NCBI GenBank assembly: GCA_947177435.1
Contig: CAMWUM010000024.1
Span: forward strand, 1-11,742
Length of the DNA: 11,742 nucleotides
Direction of reading: 5' to 3'
Origin: an uncultured Muribaculaceae bacterium
Lineage (GTDB): Bacteria; Bacteroidota; Bacteroidia; Bacteroidales; Muribaculaceae
Part shown: positions 1 to 6,934 of the stretch, in pieces
Position numbering within the stretch: position 1 is the first letter of the stretch
How the letters are laid out: each line of letters begins with the position of its first letter
Notes under the pieces: generated by a model
The model's input: only the letters and a program-made list of their open reading frames with translations
What the model was told of the DNA's origin: nothing
The model's database searches: none
Made by a program: the position numbers and the translations under genes

Positions 1-776
1 TTGTTGTTATGGGCTGAGTGGAAATGCTGCCAGGTGTCGTTGATTGAGTAGGCGATGAGGGGCTCGGTGGGGTGCCAGGAGGGGTATTGGCCGACGGACC
101 ACAGGTCGCCGACTTTGAGGTTGACCTTTTGCGGGTGGCCGTCGCGGACAATGACTGTGCCGCCATTGGTGACGCGCAGGTGCATCTGCATGTTGCCCTG
201 GCGGTTGTAGTCCTGGTAAGAGTGGCAGTTGACGCACTGGCGGTCGCCCTCGGGATTGAGAAATCCGCAGTTGTTGTAAATTTCCGTCTCCTCAAAGTCC
301 TCGAGGCAGCGTTGGCATATGCGCATCACCTCGTAGTTGACATAGAGCGGTTCGAGGTAGCGGTAAGATATGTACGGGTCAATCTCCTCAGCCACAGTGT
401 ACTGAATGGGGGCGTGGCGCATCCAGCGGCCGTCCTGCTTGGCGTAAACCTCAGCATAAACACTGCCGCCTTTGGCATCGCTGAGCAACTGGTGCCAGCG
501 GTCGACATCAATGTCGAGTACTTTGCCGCCGACCACCAACTCTTCGCCGCTGTCGGTATAGAAGCGCGTGACGAAGTCGGAGCCTTTCTCTTCGATGCAG
601 AAGTTGAGCGGGGCGATATTCTCCGGAATCTCAAGATCGGCGTAGTCAGGCGAAATGCGGGGTGCGCGTCCGGCCGCCGTGGCATCGGCGGGCACTGACG
701 GCGTGCACATCGGCATTATGATGGCCAAGAGTGCCGACAGGGCGAACGGGTATATGTGTTCTATCGTATGTTTCAT
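1..776 (-). CDS. Exported protein with CxxCH motif and PD40/TolB-like segment (N-terminal part)
   Basis: The frame is open from an ATG at 776 through the left edge, giving 258 codons of an incomplete protein. The N-terminus is a signal peptide: a hydrophobic stretch at residues 10-23 ends at Cys24. The context IMPMC is not a canonical lipobox, so lipoprotein status is uncertain. Cysteines cluster in the middle: C154-x2-C157, C170, and C181-V-N-C184-H185, which matches the CxxCH pattern used for covalent heme c. Residues 231-246 (YPSWHPTEPLIAYSIN) resemble the start of a PD40/TolB beta-propeller repeat, so the missing C-terminus is probably a propeller. The gene starts 12 bp after the DUF6057-like gene and is probably last or near-last in that transcript. 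The similarity to Bacteroidetes PD40/TolB-like proteins comes from memory of motifs. A metal-binding role for the cysteines is an equally good reading. Confidence 0.7.
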   Translation of the reverse strand, partial: MKHTIEHIYPFALSALLAIIMPMCTPSVPADATAAGRAPRISPDYADLEIPENIAPLNFCIEEKGSDFVTRFYTDSGEELVVGGKVLDIDVDRWHQLLSDAKGGSVYAEVYAKQDGRWMRHAPIQYTVAEEIDPYISYRYLEPLYVNYEVMRICQRCLEDFEETEIYNNCGFLNPEGDRQCVNCHSYQDYNRQGNMQMHLRVTNGGTVIVRDGHPQKVNLKVGDLWSVGQYPSWHPTEPLIAYSINDTWQHFHSAHNN

Positions 777-788
777 AGTGATAAAAGT

Positions 789-2624
789 TTACATCATCGG
801 CATATTGCTGAGGAAGACGAAATAGAACCAGTAGGTATCGTCAAATCCCTCGCGCATAGCCTCGCGCTGCGCCTCAGGCTCCATGTGCTTGGTGGACTGA
901 AAGGCGTTGAAAAATTGGGTATGGCGCTGCTCCACAGCCGGGTCGATAGGGATGGGACACGGCCTGCCGGCCATTTTGGACCACAGCAGGGCAGCCTCCT
1001 GGTAATAGCGCGGCATCGGCCCCTGGACAGACTGCCTGTAATACGGCAGCTTGGCCATGAATGCGTCGAGGTCCCAGCAGATGAGGGCGGCCTGCATGCT
1101 GAGTTCGACAGACTCGGGGTTGCCGGGCTTGGTAGCCGCGAGGGCAGGCCAGACGTAGCCCTCGAACGAGCCGCCGTCGTTGATAAACTCGTTGTCACGC
1201 ATCATTATCATCGACAGGTCGCGCATCTCGGCATCCTGCATCATCTCCATCGGATGGGTGAGGTAACGCATGTATTTCTCAGCCCAAGGACGGTGGAACA
1301 TCGTGTTGTAGATAATGTCTAAGTATTTCTCGGCCAGGCCAGTCTCGCCGTTGAGCAGAGCGCACTTGGCCAGCAACTTCATGCGTTCGACGCTCAGGCC
1401 CTGTTCGATCATGTACTCCGTGCCCCAGCGGTAAGCGTAGTTGATGAGGCCGAGGTGGTAGCTGATCAGCGCAGCCCCGGCAGGCTGCAGGGCCATGGGC
1501 GTGCGCTCCGAGCCGTATTCGGCCCAACCATTGTTGACGGCGAACATCTGTCCGCCGGCCGAGCCCTGGCGCATCATTGCCAAGTAGGCCAGGTCGGTGT
1601 TGAGGCGCGTGAGCGGGCCCTTGTGGCTGAGGGCGAGGGATGAAGCCTGCTGCCAGTCCTGTTGCCAAATGGCGCGGTCGAGGTCAAGCGTGAGCATCAG
1701 GTTGGAGTCGGAGCAGCGGAATATGGGCACAGCCACAAGCGAGGCGGCGCACAAGGCCGGCCCGCACCAGCTGAGTTTCTCCTTGAGCAACGGCCACAGC
1801 AGGGCCAGCAGACCCAGCGAACCGAACACCACGGCATAGCGCACACGCATGCCGGTCTCAGCGACGAACAGACGGGGCAGGCCCGAAACGTACATCTGCG
1901 AGGGCATCAGGTTTCCGCCGACGGCAGCATACCAAATCTTCGGCGTTAGGCAAATGGCCAATGCGGTCACAGCCACAGTCAATGGAAAATGGAACTCCAT
2001 TTTCCATTCCCCGCTTGCCAGAGCACACAGGCCTCCGGCCAGCAGGGCGAAAAAGCCGAAGGACGAATAACCAAGAGCAACGACTGCCACGGCAATGACG
2101 GCGCGGAGCCACCACCATCGGCGCAGGGCCGAGCATGCCCAGGCACAGCACAGGGCGAAAAGCACCCCGATGGGCAGGGCGAAGGCATAGCCGATGGGCT
2201 TGAGGGTGAATATGTCATAGCCATAACTTACGAACACCAGCAGTACGGCGGCGGCAGGCACGGCGGCGAGCGGCGCCCACCAGCCTTTGAGCCTGAACGC
2301 CCGTGAGGCCACAAACTGGATGGCCAGCAGCAGGGCGGTGAATATGAGCGCTCCGAGCGCGGGGTAATACATAAACTGTGTAAGGAAGGCGCCGCACCAC
2401 GATAGAGGGCCGCCCGGCACAGAGGCAAAATCCTGATAATAAGAGGCCGTGGGCACAAAGAGTGAGAGTGCCTCCACCTTGCGCATGTAGTTGCCGTAGG
2501 CGCCGAGCAGCAGCCCCATTGACAGGAGCGCCAACGCGGCTGCGGCCAGCCATCCGGCCATCCCCGCCCAATTGCGGTGAGCGCGGGCGGGCTTCTTATT
2601 ATTCGTCGATTGCCTTTTTGTCAT
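789..2624 (-). CDS. DUF6057-like polytopic membrane protein with C-terminal helical (TPR-like) domain
   Basis: This encodes 611 residues from an ATG at 2624 to a TAA at 789-791. The N-terminal half is strongly hydrophobic, with about eight probable membrane segments near residues 20-42, 80-106, 115-135, 142-165, 172-200, 213-234, 262-281 and 288-302. The remaining 300 or so residues are soluble and alpha-helical in character, with paired-helix stretches (for example around 'AKCALLNGETGLAEKYLDII') that look like TPR units. The layout fits the Bacteroidetes-restricted DUF6057 family, whose biochemical function is unknown. The gene begins 17 bp after the CpsB-like phosphatase and ends 12 bp before the CxxCH protein, so all are probably cotranscribed. 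Codons at 1981-2008 form a near-perfect palindrome that encodes a short loop between two membrane segments (see repeat entry). The family name is moderately confident; the membrane topology is clear. Confidence 0.75.
   Translation of the reverse strand: MTKRQSTNNKKPARAHRNWAGMAGWLAAAALALLSMGLLLGAYGNYMRKVEALSLFVPTASYYQDFASVPGGPLSWCGAFLTQFMYYPALGALIFTALLLAIQFVASRAFRLKGWWAPLAAVPAAAVLLVFVSYGYDIFTLKPIGYAFALPIGVLFALCCAWACSALRRWWWLRAVIAVAVVALGYSSFGFFALLAGGLCALASGEWKMEFHFPLTVAVTALAICLTPKIWYAAVGGNLMPSQMYVSGLPRLFVAETGMRVRYAVVFGSLGLLALLWPLLKEKLSWCGPALCAASLVAVPIFRCSDSNLMLTLDLDRAIWQQDWQQASSLALSHKGPLTRLNTDLAYLAMMRQGSAGGQMFAVNNGWAEYGSERTPMALQPAGAALISYHLGLINYAYRWGTEYMIEQGLSVERMKLLAKCALLNGETGLAEKYLDIIYNTMFHRPWAEKYMRYLTHPMEMMQDAEMRDLSMIMMRDNEFINDGGSFEGYVWPALAATKPGNPESVELSMQAALICWDLDAFMAKLPYYRQSVQGPMPRYYQEAALLWSKMAGRPCPIPIDPAVEQRHTQFFNAFQSTKHMEPEAQREAMREGFDDTYWFYFVFLSNMPMM
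1981..2008. repeat. 13-bp perfect inverted repeat inside the DUF6057-like gene
   Basis: The left arm AATGGAAAATGGA (1981-1993) and right arm TCCATTTTCCATT (1996-2008) are exact reverse complements separated by 2 bp. The arm itself has a 7-bp internal period (AATGGAA). The stretch is much more AT-rich than the surrounding gene. On the coding strand it is in frame and encodes approximately EWKMEFHFPL. Confidence 0.85.
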
Positions 2625-2641
2625 AGAGTCGGACGGTGGAT

Positions 2642-3361
2642 TTAGAGAGAGGCGGAGAGGAGGGGACGGAGCAGGGCGATGTCAGACGATTTGAGGCATG
2701 CGGCGTGGATGGCATGGTCAAACTGTCGCATACTGTGCGTGTCAGTGCCAACGAGTGTGTACATGCCTTTTTTGAGCAGGCGTCGGGCCTTGTGGGCGGC
2801 GTCCTCGCCGTACATTCCTATCAGCGAGAAGATGTTGAGTTGGAGGATGACGCCCTGTGATACGAGGCGATTATAGTCTTTGTCCTCCATGTACACGTAG
2901 CGTTCGGGGTGGGCCAGCACGGGGAACAGGCCGGCCGAACGGATGGCGTCGAGCTTCTCGTCAAAATCGTAGGGAGGCGTGAAATACGATGTCTCCACCA
3001 GCAGGTGGTTGCCATTGTCACCGACTGGCATGATACACTTGGCGGCCAAGCGGTCGTCAAATAGGTTGTCGAGCATATGCTCCGAAGCCAGGTGCAGCTT
3101 AACAGCGCCGGCATAGGCTTGGCGCAGCGTGTCAAACCGCTCGCGCAGGGTGTCGGGAGTGTTGGGCATCTCCTCCATGGTGTGGGGTGTGAGCCATACC
3201 TGCCGCACGCCGAGCTGACCGTACAAGTCGAGCAGTTCGAGAGTCTCTTCGAGTGTTTTTACGCCATCGTCGACGCCGGGGAGCAGGTGGCAATGCCAGT
3301 CGGTGAATCCGTCGAACAAGCAGGCGTCGACGATGGAGCGTTTAGATGAGAATGGCCACAT
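2642..3361 (-). CDS. CpsB/YwqE-like PHP-family tyrosine-protein phosphatase
   Basis: A 239-residue protein of the polymerase and histidinol phosphatase (PHP) fold, about the usual length for bacterial CpsB/YwqE phosphotyrosine phosphatases. These metal-dependent cytoplasmic enzymes dephosphorylate BY-kinases that govern polysaccharide export. The metal-binding motifs are visible in order: DWHCHLLPGVDDG (H23, H25, D32), LTPHT (H60), SEHM (E94), HPERY (H151) and GTDTH (D207, H209). No signal peptide is seen. The ATG at 3361 shares its A with the TAA of the upstream protease gene (TAATG), so translation is probably coupled. The DUF6057-like gene follows after 17 bp. No tyrosine kinase, Wza- or Wzx-like gene is visible here, so its substrate may lie elsewhere. 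The name CpsB-like describes the family; the activity is inferred. Confidence 0.9.
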   Translation of the reverse strand: MWPFSSKRSIVDACLFDGFTDWHCHLLPGVDDGVKTLEETLELLDLYGQLGVRQVWLTPHTMEEMPNTPDTLRERFDTLRQAYAGAVKLHLASEHMLDNLFDDRLAAKCIMPVGDNGNHLLVETSYFTPPYDFDEKLDAIRSAGLFPVLAHPERYVYMEDKDYNRLVSQGVILQLNIFSLIGMYGEDAAHKARRLLKKGMYTLVGTDTHSMRQFDHAIHAACLKSSDIALLRPLLSASL

Positions 3362-6300
3362 TATTTCTTAGCGTCAATTTGGCGCAGCAGTTCCTCGACG
3401 GCCGTGCGCAGCTGGGCGTCCTCGCCGGCCACAATGTCGGCGGGGTCGTTGGCCACGATGATGTCGGGAGTGAGCTGGTGGTTTTCAAGATAGTATCCCT
3501 CGGCGGTGCGGTAGCCGATGACGGGGATGCCGAAATAGAGGCTGGGGTCTTGCAGGGTGACCCAGTTGACCGAGGTCATGGTGCCGGGCACGGGCATGCC
3601 CACCACCTTGCCGATGCCCTGGTGCTGGTACACCCAGGGAGTGCCGTGGGCGTTGGAGTAGCAGGCCTCGCAGGTGACCATGATCGAGGGCTTGTTCCAG
3701 CGGCGCGAGGGCATGTCGCAGGTCTCTACGCCGCGCACCACTTGGGTAAGGTACTTCTCGCCCGAGAAGAGCACTTCGATGTCTTCGTGCATGCGGCCGC
3801 CGCCGTTGAAACGCACGTCAATCACCACGCCGTCGCACTGGTTGTACTTGCCCAGCAGGTCGGCGTAGATGGGGCGGAACGAGTCGTCGTTCATGGCCTC
3901 GATGTGGAGGTAGCCCAGGCGGCCGTTGCTCCAGCGCTCCACGTCGGCGGCGCGGTTGCGCACCCAGCGCTTGTATATGAGGTCAGACATTGCGCCCGAC
4001 GAAATGGGCTTCACCACCTCGTCCCAGCGTTCGCCCGAAGCGGGATCATAGAACGAAACGAGCGTCTTTTTGCCGGCGATGTCGTTGAGCAGTAGGGTGT
4101 AATCGTTTTCGGGAGTGATTTCTTCGCCGTTGATTTTCTCCACTACCACTCCGGGTGCGACCTTGGATGCTGAGGCGTCGAACGGGCCGTTGGCCACGAC
4201 CTCGGCCACGCGCAGGCCCTTGCCGGTGTATGCCATGTCGTAAAGTAGGCCGAGCGAAGCGGTGCGCTCGCTTTGCGACGAGGAGGGGCGATAGCCCGAG
4301 CCGGTGTGGCTGACGTTGAGCTCGCCCAGGAGCTCGCTCAGCATCTCGGCGTAGTCGTAATTGTTGTTGATGTGGGGCAGGAAGCGGCGGTAGTGGTCGG
4401 TGAGTGCCGTCCAGTTGACGCCGTGCATGCCCTTGTCATAGAATCGCTGTGCTTCCTCGCGGGTGACGAAGTCAAACATGTACTCGCGCTCGGCCACGGG
4501 GTCGATCTTCTGCGTGGCCGAATAGGTGACGGGCGTTAGCTTGAGCGACGAGGGGGTGAGTTTCTGCATCGACGAACCCAGGATGAATACCGTCTTGCCG
4601 TCGGCCGAGGCAGCAAACGAGCGCAGTCCCGAAGAGATTGACTTGGAGGTGTCTATCTCGCCGTCGCGGAGTTTCAGTTTCCAGAGGGTGTTGCCGTCCT
4701 CGCCGGTGGTGATAAACAGCAGGTTTTCGCCGTCGGCAGTAACGAATGCCGACGAGAGGCTCGACGAGAAGGGCGTGAGCCTGACGATGCGCTGGTCAAT
4801 GCGGTCGAGTTCGACAGCGATGTCCTTGCTGCTGTCCTTGTCTTTATCTTTGTCCTTATCCTTGTCGTCGTCTTTCTTCTTGTCGTCGTCTTTTTTCTTC
4901 TTTTCTGCATCTTTGGCCAGTTCGGCGTCCTCCTCGTTGAGTGAGAACTCGTCGAAAGCCTTCTGGTTGAGGAATACGATCATGGCGTCGCTCTGCGAGC
5001 CCCACGAAGCGTGGTTGCGCATGCCGTAGCGGTCGCTTTCGAAGAGGATGGCGTTGCCGTCAAGCACGAAGCGGGGCGAGCCATCGAAGTAGCCGGTGTT
5101 GGTGAGGTTGGTCATTTGGCCGGTCTCGACATTGAGCAGGACAATGTCAGTGTACGGGTCATGCTGGTTGGTGACAGCCTCGAGCGCGATCCACTTAGAG
5201 TCGGGGCTCCATACGTAATCGATTGCGCCGGTGCGGTTTGAGATGGTAAGGTCGGAGGTGACGTTGCGTGTCTTGCCAGTCTTGGTGTCCATCACGGCTA
5301 TCTTTGTGCGGTCGACCACGTAGGCCAGTTGCTTGCCGTCGGGTGAGTACTGAGGCGCGGTGTATTCGTGCTTGCCGCCTTTGAGCAGGGGCTTCTCCAC
5401 GATGAGCGTGGCGTTGGGCAGGTTGGGGTCGTCCTCGCGGCCCATCTTGGCCTCATAGATGCTATACTGCCCGTCGCGTTCGCTGACGTACACCAGGCTC
5501 TTTGAGTCGTGGCCCCACTCGAGATGGCGCTCGGCCTCGGGAGTGGAGGTGACTTGCTTGGTGGTCTTGTATTCGACTGAGGTGACGAACACGTCGCCGC
5601 GAGAGATGAAGGCAATCATCTTGCCGTCAGGCGAGACGGCTATCTCAGAGGGCGAACCCACCGTGCGCTTGTACGTCTCGTCCTCCTGGTCGATCAGCAC
5701 GTCGATTGCCACCTTCTTGGGCTTGCCTCCGGGGGCTATGGTATAGAGTTCGCCGTCGTAGGCATAGCAGAGCGTGCCGTCGGCGCTGCGCGAGAGGAAG
5801 CGCACGGGGTGATCCTTGTGCGAGGTTACAGCCTTCACCTTGTCGGGGGAGGATATGGAAGCGGAGTAGACGTTCATGCTGCCGCCGTCGCGCTCGCTGA
5901 GGAAGAAAAACTCGTCAGCGCCAGCTGCCACGGGGTTGCGGTCCTCCCCGGCATGGGCGCCGGTCAGTTTAGAGTGCTTGCCGGTGGCGGGGTCGTAGAC
6001 CCAGATGTCGCGCGCCACGCTCGAGGTGTGGTGCTTGCGCCATTCGTTCTCCATGCCCTTGTTGTCCATGTACAGGAACTTGCCCTTGCCGCCCGGCACG
6101 AACGACACGTCCAGGGCCGGAGTGGCCAGCACCTGCTCAATCTTGCCGCCCGACAGTGGCACTGAGTAAAGTTCGGTCATGCGCGACGAGGGGAACATGG
6201 CCGAGGTGGCCGGATCCTGGATAGAGGCCGAGAAGAGCACACCCTTGCCGTCGGCGGTGAACGCCTGGGGCAGTTCTGCGGCAGAGTTGAACGTCAGGCG

Positions 6301-6597
6301 CGTGGCCGTGCCGCCCTTGGCCGGCATTACAAACACGTCGAAGTTGCCGTTGCGGTCGCTGGCGAAGGCCAGCTGCTTGCCGTCGGGGCTCCAGATGGGG
6401 TTGGACTCGTAAGAGGGCACGGTCGTCAGGCGAGTAGCTTGGCCACCGGCCGCGGGCACCGACCAGATGTCGCCCATGTAAGTGAAGGCGATTTGTTGGC
6501 CGTCAGGCGAAATTTGCGCGTCCCTGAGCCACAGGGGCGTGGCGGCGCCGGCTGCCAGAGGCAGAGCCGCCAGGGCTATAATGATGCTTTTCTTCAT
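3361..6597 (-). CDS. Tricorn-like S41 family peptidase, secreted
   Basis: A 1078-residue protein with an N-terminal signal peptide (MKKS, then a hydrophobic run to about A19), so it acts in the periplasm or at the envelope. Residues about 20-300 and 310-690 carry many PD40-type propeller repeats (SPDGKQLAF and variants), matching the two propellers of tricorn protease. The C1 domain follows, with Ser763-His764 (NVSHTG), then a PDZ domain around 783-860. The C2/S41 domain has the nucleophile Ser981 in 'CYSNAHGTP' and Glu1038 in 'YYLENH'. Spacings of 218 and 57 residues between Ser763, Ser981 and Glu1038 closely match the tricorn tetrad (Ser745, His746, Ser965, Glu1023), so it is probably active. 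A highly charged Lys/Asp linker occupies about 562-592. These enzymes trim peptides released by other proteases. It is the first gene of a probable four-gene transcript. A -7 box lies just upstream. Confidence 0.95.
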   Translation of the reverse strand: MKKSIIIALAALPLAAGAATPLWLRDAQISPDGQQIAFTYMGDIWSVPAAGGQATRLTTVPSYESNPIWSPDGKQLAFASDRNGNFDVFVMPAKGGTATRLTFNSAAELPQAFTADGKGVLFSASIQDPATSAMFPSSRMTELYSVPLSGGKIEQVLATPALDVSFVPGGKGKFLYMDNKGMENEWRKHHTSSVARDIWVYDPATGKHSKLTGAHAGEDRNPVAAGADEFFFLSERDGGSMNVYSASISSPDKVKAVTSHKDHPVRFLSRSADGTLCYAYDGELYTIAPGGKPKKVAIDVLIDQEDETYKRTVGSPSEIAVSPDGKMIAFISRGDVFVTSVEYKTTKQVTSTPEAERHLEWGHDSKSLVYVSERDGQYSIYEAKMGREDDPNLPNATLIVEKPLLKGGKHEYTAPQYSPDGKQLAYVVDRTKIAVMDTKTGKTRNVTSDLTISNRTGAIDYVWSPDSKWIALEAVTNQHDPYTDIVLLNVETGQMTNLTNTGYFDGSPRFVLDGNAILFESDRYGMRNHASWGSQSDAMIVFLNQKAFDEFSLNEEDAELAKDAEKKKKDDDKKKDDDKDKDKDKDKDSSKDIAVELDRIDQRIVRLTPFSSSLSSAFVTADGENLLFITTGEDGNTLWKLKLRDGEIDTSKSISSGLRSFAASADGKTVFILGSSMQKLTPSSLKLTPVTYSATQKIDPVAEREYMFDFVTREEAQRFYDKGMHGVNWTALTDHYRRFLPHINNNYDYAEMLSELLGELNVSHTGSGYRPSSSQSERTASLGLLYDMAYTGKGLRVAEVVANGPFDASASKVAPGVVVEKINGEEITPENDYTLLLNDIAGKKTLVSFYDPASGERWDEVVKPISSGAMSDLIYKRWVRNRAADVERWSNGRLGYLHIEAMNDDSFRPIYADLLGKYNQCDGVVIDVRFNGGGRMHEDIEVLFSGEKYLTQVVRGVETCDMPSRRWNKPSIMVTCEACYSNAHGTPWVYQHQGIGKVVGMPVPGTMTSVNWVTLQDPSLYFGIPVIGYRTAEGYYLENHQLTPDIIVANDPADIVAGEDAQLRTAVEELLRQIDAKK

Positions 6598-6619
6598 AAT
6601 CAGCAGAATTAGTGAGGCA

Positions 6620-6627
6620 CAAAATTA
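6620..6627 (-). promoter_or_regulatory. Candidate Bacteroidetes -7 box for the tricorn-like protease operon
   Basis: The minus strand reads TAATTTTG, a match to TAnnTTTG, 22 bp upstream of the ATG at 6597. No good -33 TTTG is found at 19-bp spacing, where the sequence is a G-rich block followed by a T-run. A transcript starting here would have a very short leader. Confidence 0.55.
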
Positions 6628-6660
6628 GCAAAAAAAATCGACATTCCCCCTCGCGCATCC

Positions 6661-6710
6661 GCCTTTTTGCCTTTTTTGTCAATTTGTCAAAATGACAAAT
6701 TGACAAAAAG
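6661..6710. repeat. 8-bp-phased repeat with 17-bp perfect inverted repeat
   Basis: Six consecutive 8-bp blocks run from 6661 to 6708: GCCTTTTT twice, then TGTCAATT, TGTCAAAA, TGACAAAT and TGACAAAA. The last four make a perfect palindrome, with 6673-6689 pairing with 6693-6709 across a 3-bp AAA spacer. The T-run is on the 5' side and the A-run on the 3' side on both strands, so it does not read as an intrinsic terminator in either direction. It sits about 45 bp upstream of the candidate -7 box of the protease operon, where an activator site or DNA-structure element could act. Confidence 0.85.
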
Positions 6711-6722
6711 AGGTCAGCTCCA

Positions 6723-6910
6723 GCGTGAACAAAAGTTCAGTCACGCGTGTTTGATTTACAAAGACTATGATACAGTATCGCTAATCTTTGAAAGACACAC
6801 ACTTGCGGCATGAAGCCGCGTGGCCCGCAGGCGGTAAGAAACCGCACCCTCCGGCGTATGAAATTGACGCCGCTCGAGCCCCGCATTCGGCGGCCCCTCC
6901 CAGGGCCGCC
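6723..6910. other. Cluster of consecutive inverted repeats downstream of the glutamine synthetase gene
   Basis: Most of the 337-bp gap 6598-6934 is inverted repeats. Besides the 6661-6710 element there are six more. These are GCGTGA/TCACGC (6723-6728 with 6741-6746), CAAAGA/TCTTTG (6759-6764 with 6785-6790, enclosing GATAC-A-GTATC), GCGGC/GCCGC (6805-6819), GCGGT/ACCGC (6831-6845), CGGCGT/ACGCCG (6852-6872) and GGCGGCCC/GGGCCGCC (6889-6910). The last lies 25 bp past the synthetase stop and has no U-tract in either direction. The set could be the 3' UTR of the synthetase mRNA, an independent structured RNA, or a repeat element. No known RNA family was recognised. Confidence 0.55.
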
Positions 6911-6934
6911 CGATTGTATATATTATGGTATGGT

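Noticed and set aside
72..698. 208-codon open frame on the plus strand
   Set aside because: It lies opposite the minus-strand exported protein, which has a signal peptide and family-like motifs. The composition of the plus product (Val/Ala-rich, no motifs) is that of a GC-rich shadow frame.
4526..5029. 167-codon plus-strand frame with a Ser/Leu repeat
   Set aside because: The repeat is simply the complement of the Lys/Asp linker codons of the protease on the other strand.
6661..6710. Intrinsic terminator at the long AT-rich palindrome
   Set aside because: In both directions the T-run precedes the stem and the A-run follows it, the reverse of what a terminator needs. The stem is also AT-rich.
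6750..6790. Plus-strand promoter (TTTG at 6750 with TAATCTTTG at 6782) for a structured RNA
   Set aside because: The -7-like box has one extra base between TA and TTTG and the spacing is about 28 bp, well outside the usual range.
6805..6872. CRISPR-like array of short repeats
   Set aside because: The stems are different short palindromes, not copies of one repeat with unique spacers, and no cas genes are present.
6889..6910. Rho-independent terminator of glutamine synthetase
   Set aside because: The 8-bp GC stem is strong and well placed, but no T-run follows it on the minus strand. It is kept only as part of the hairpin cluster.
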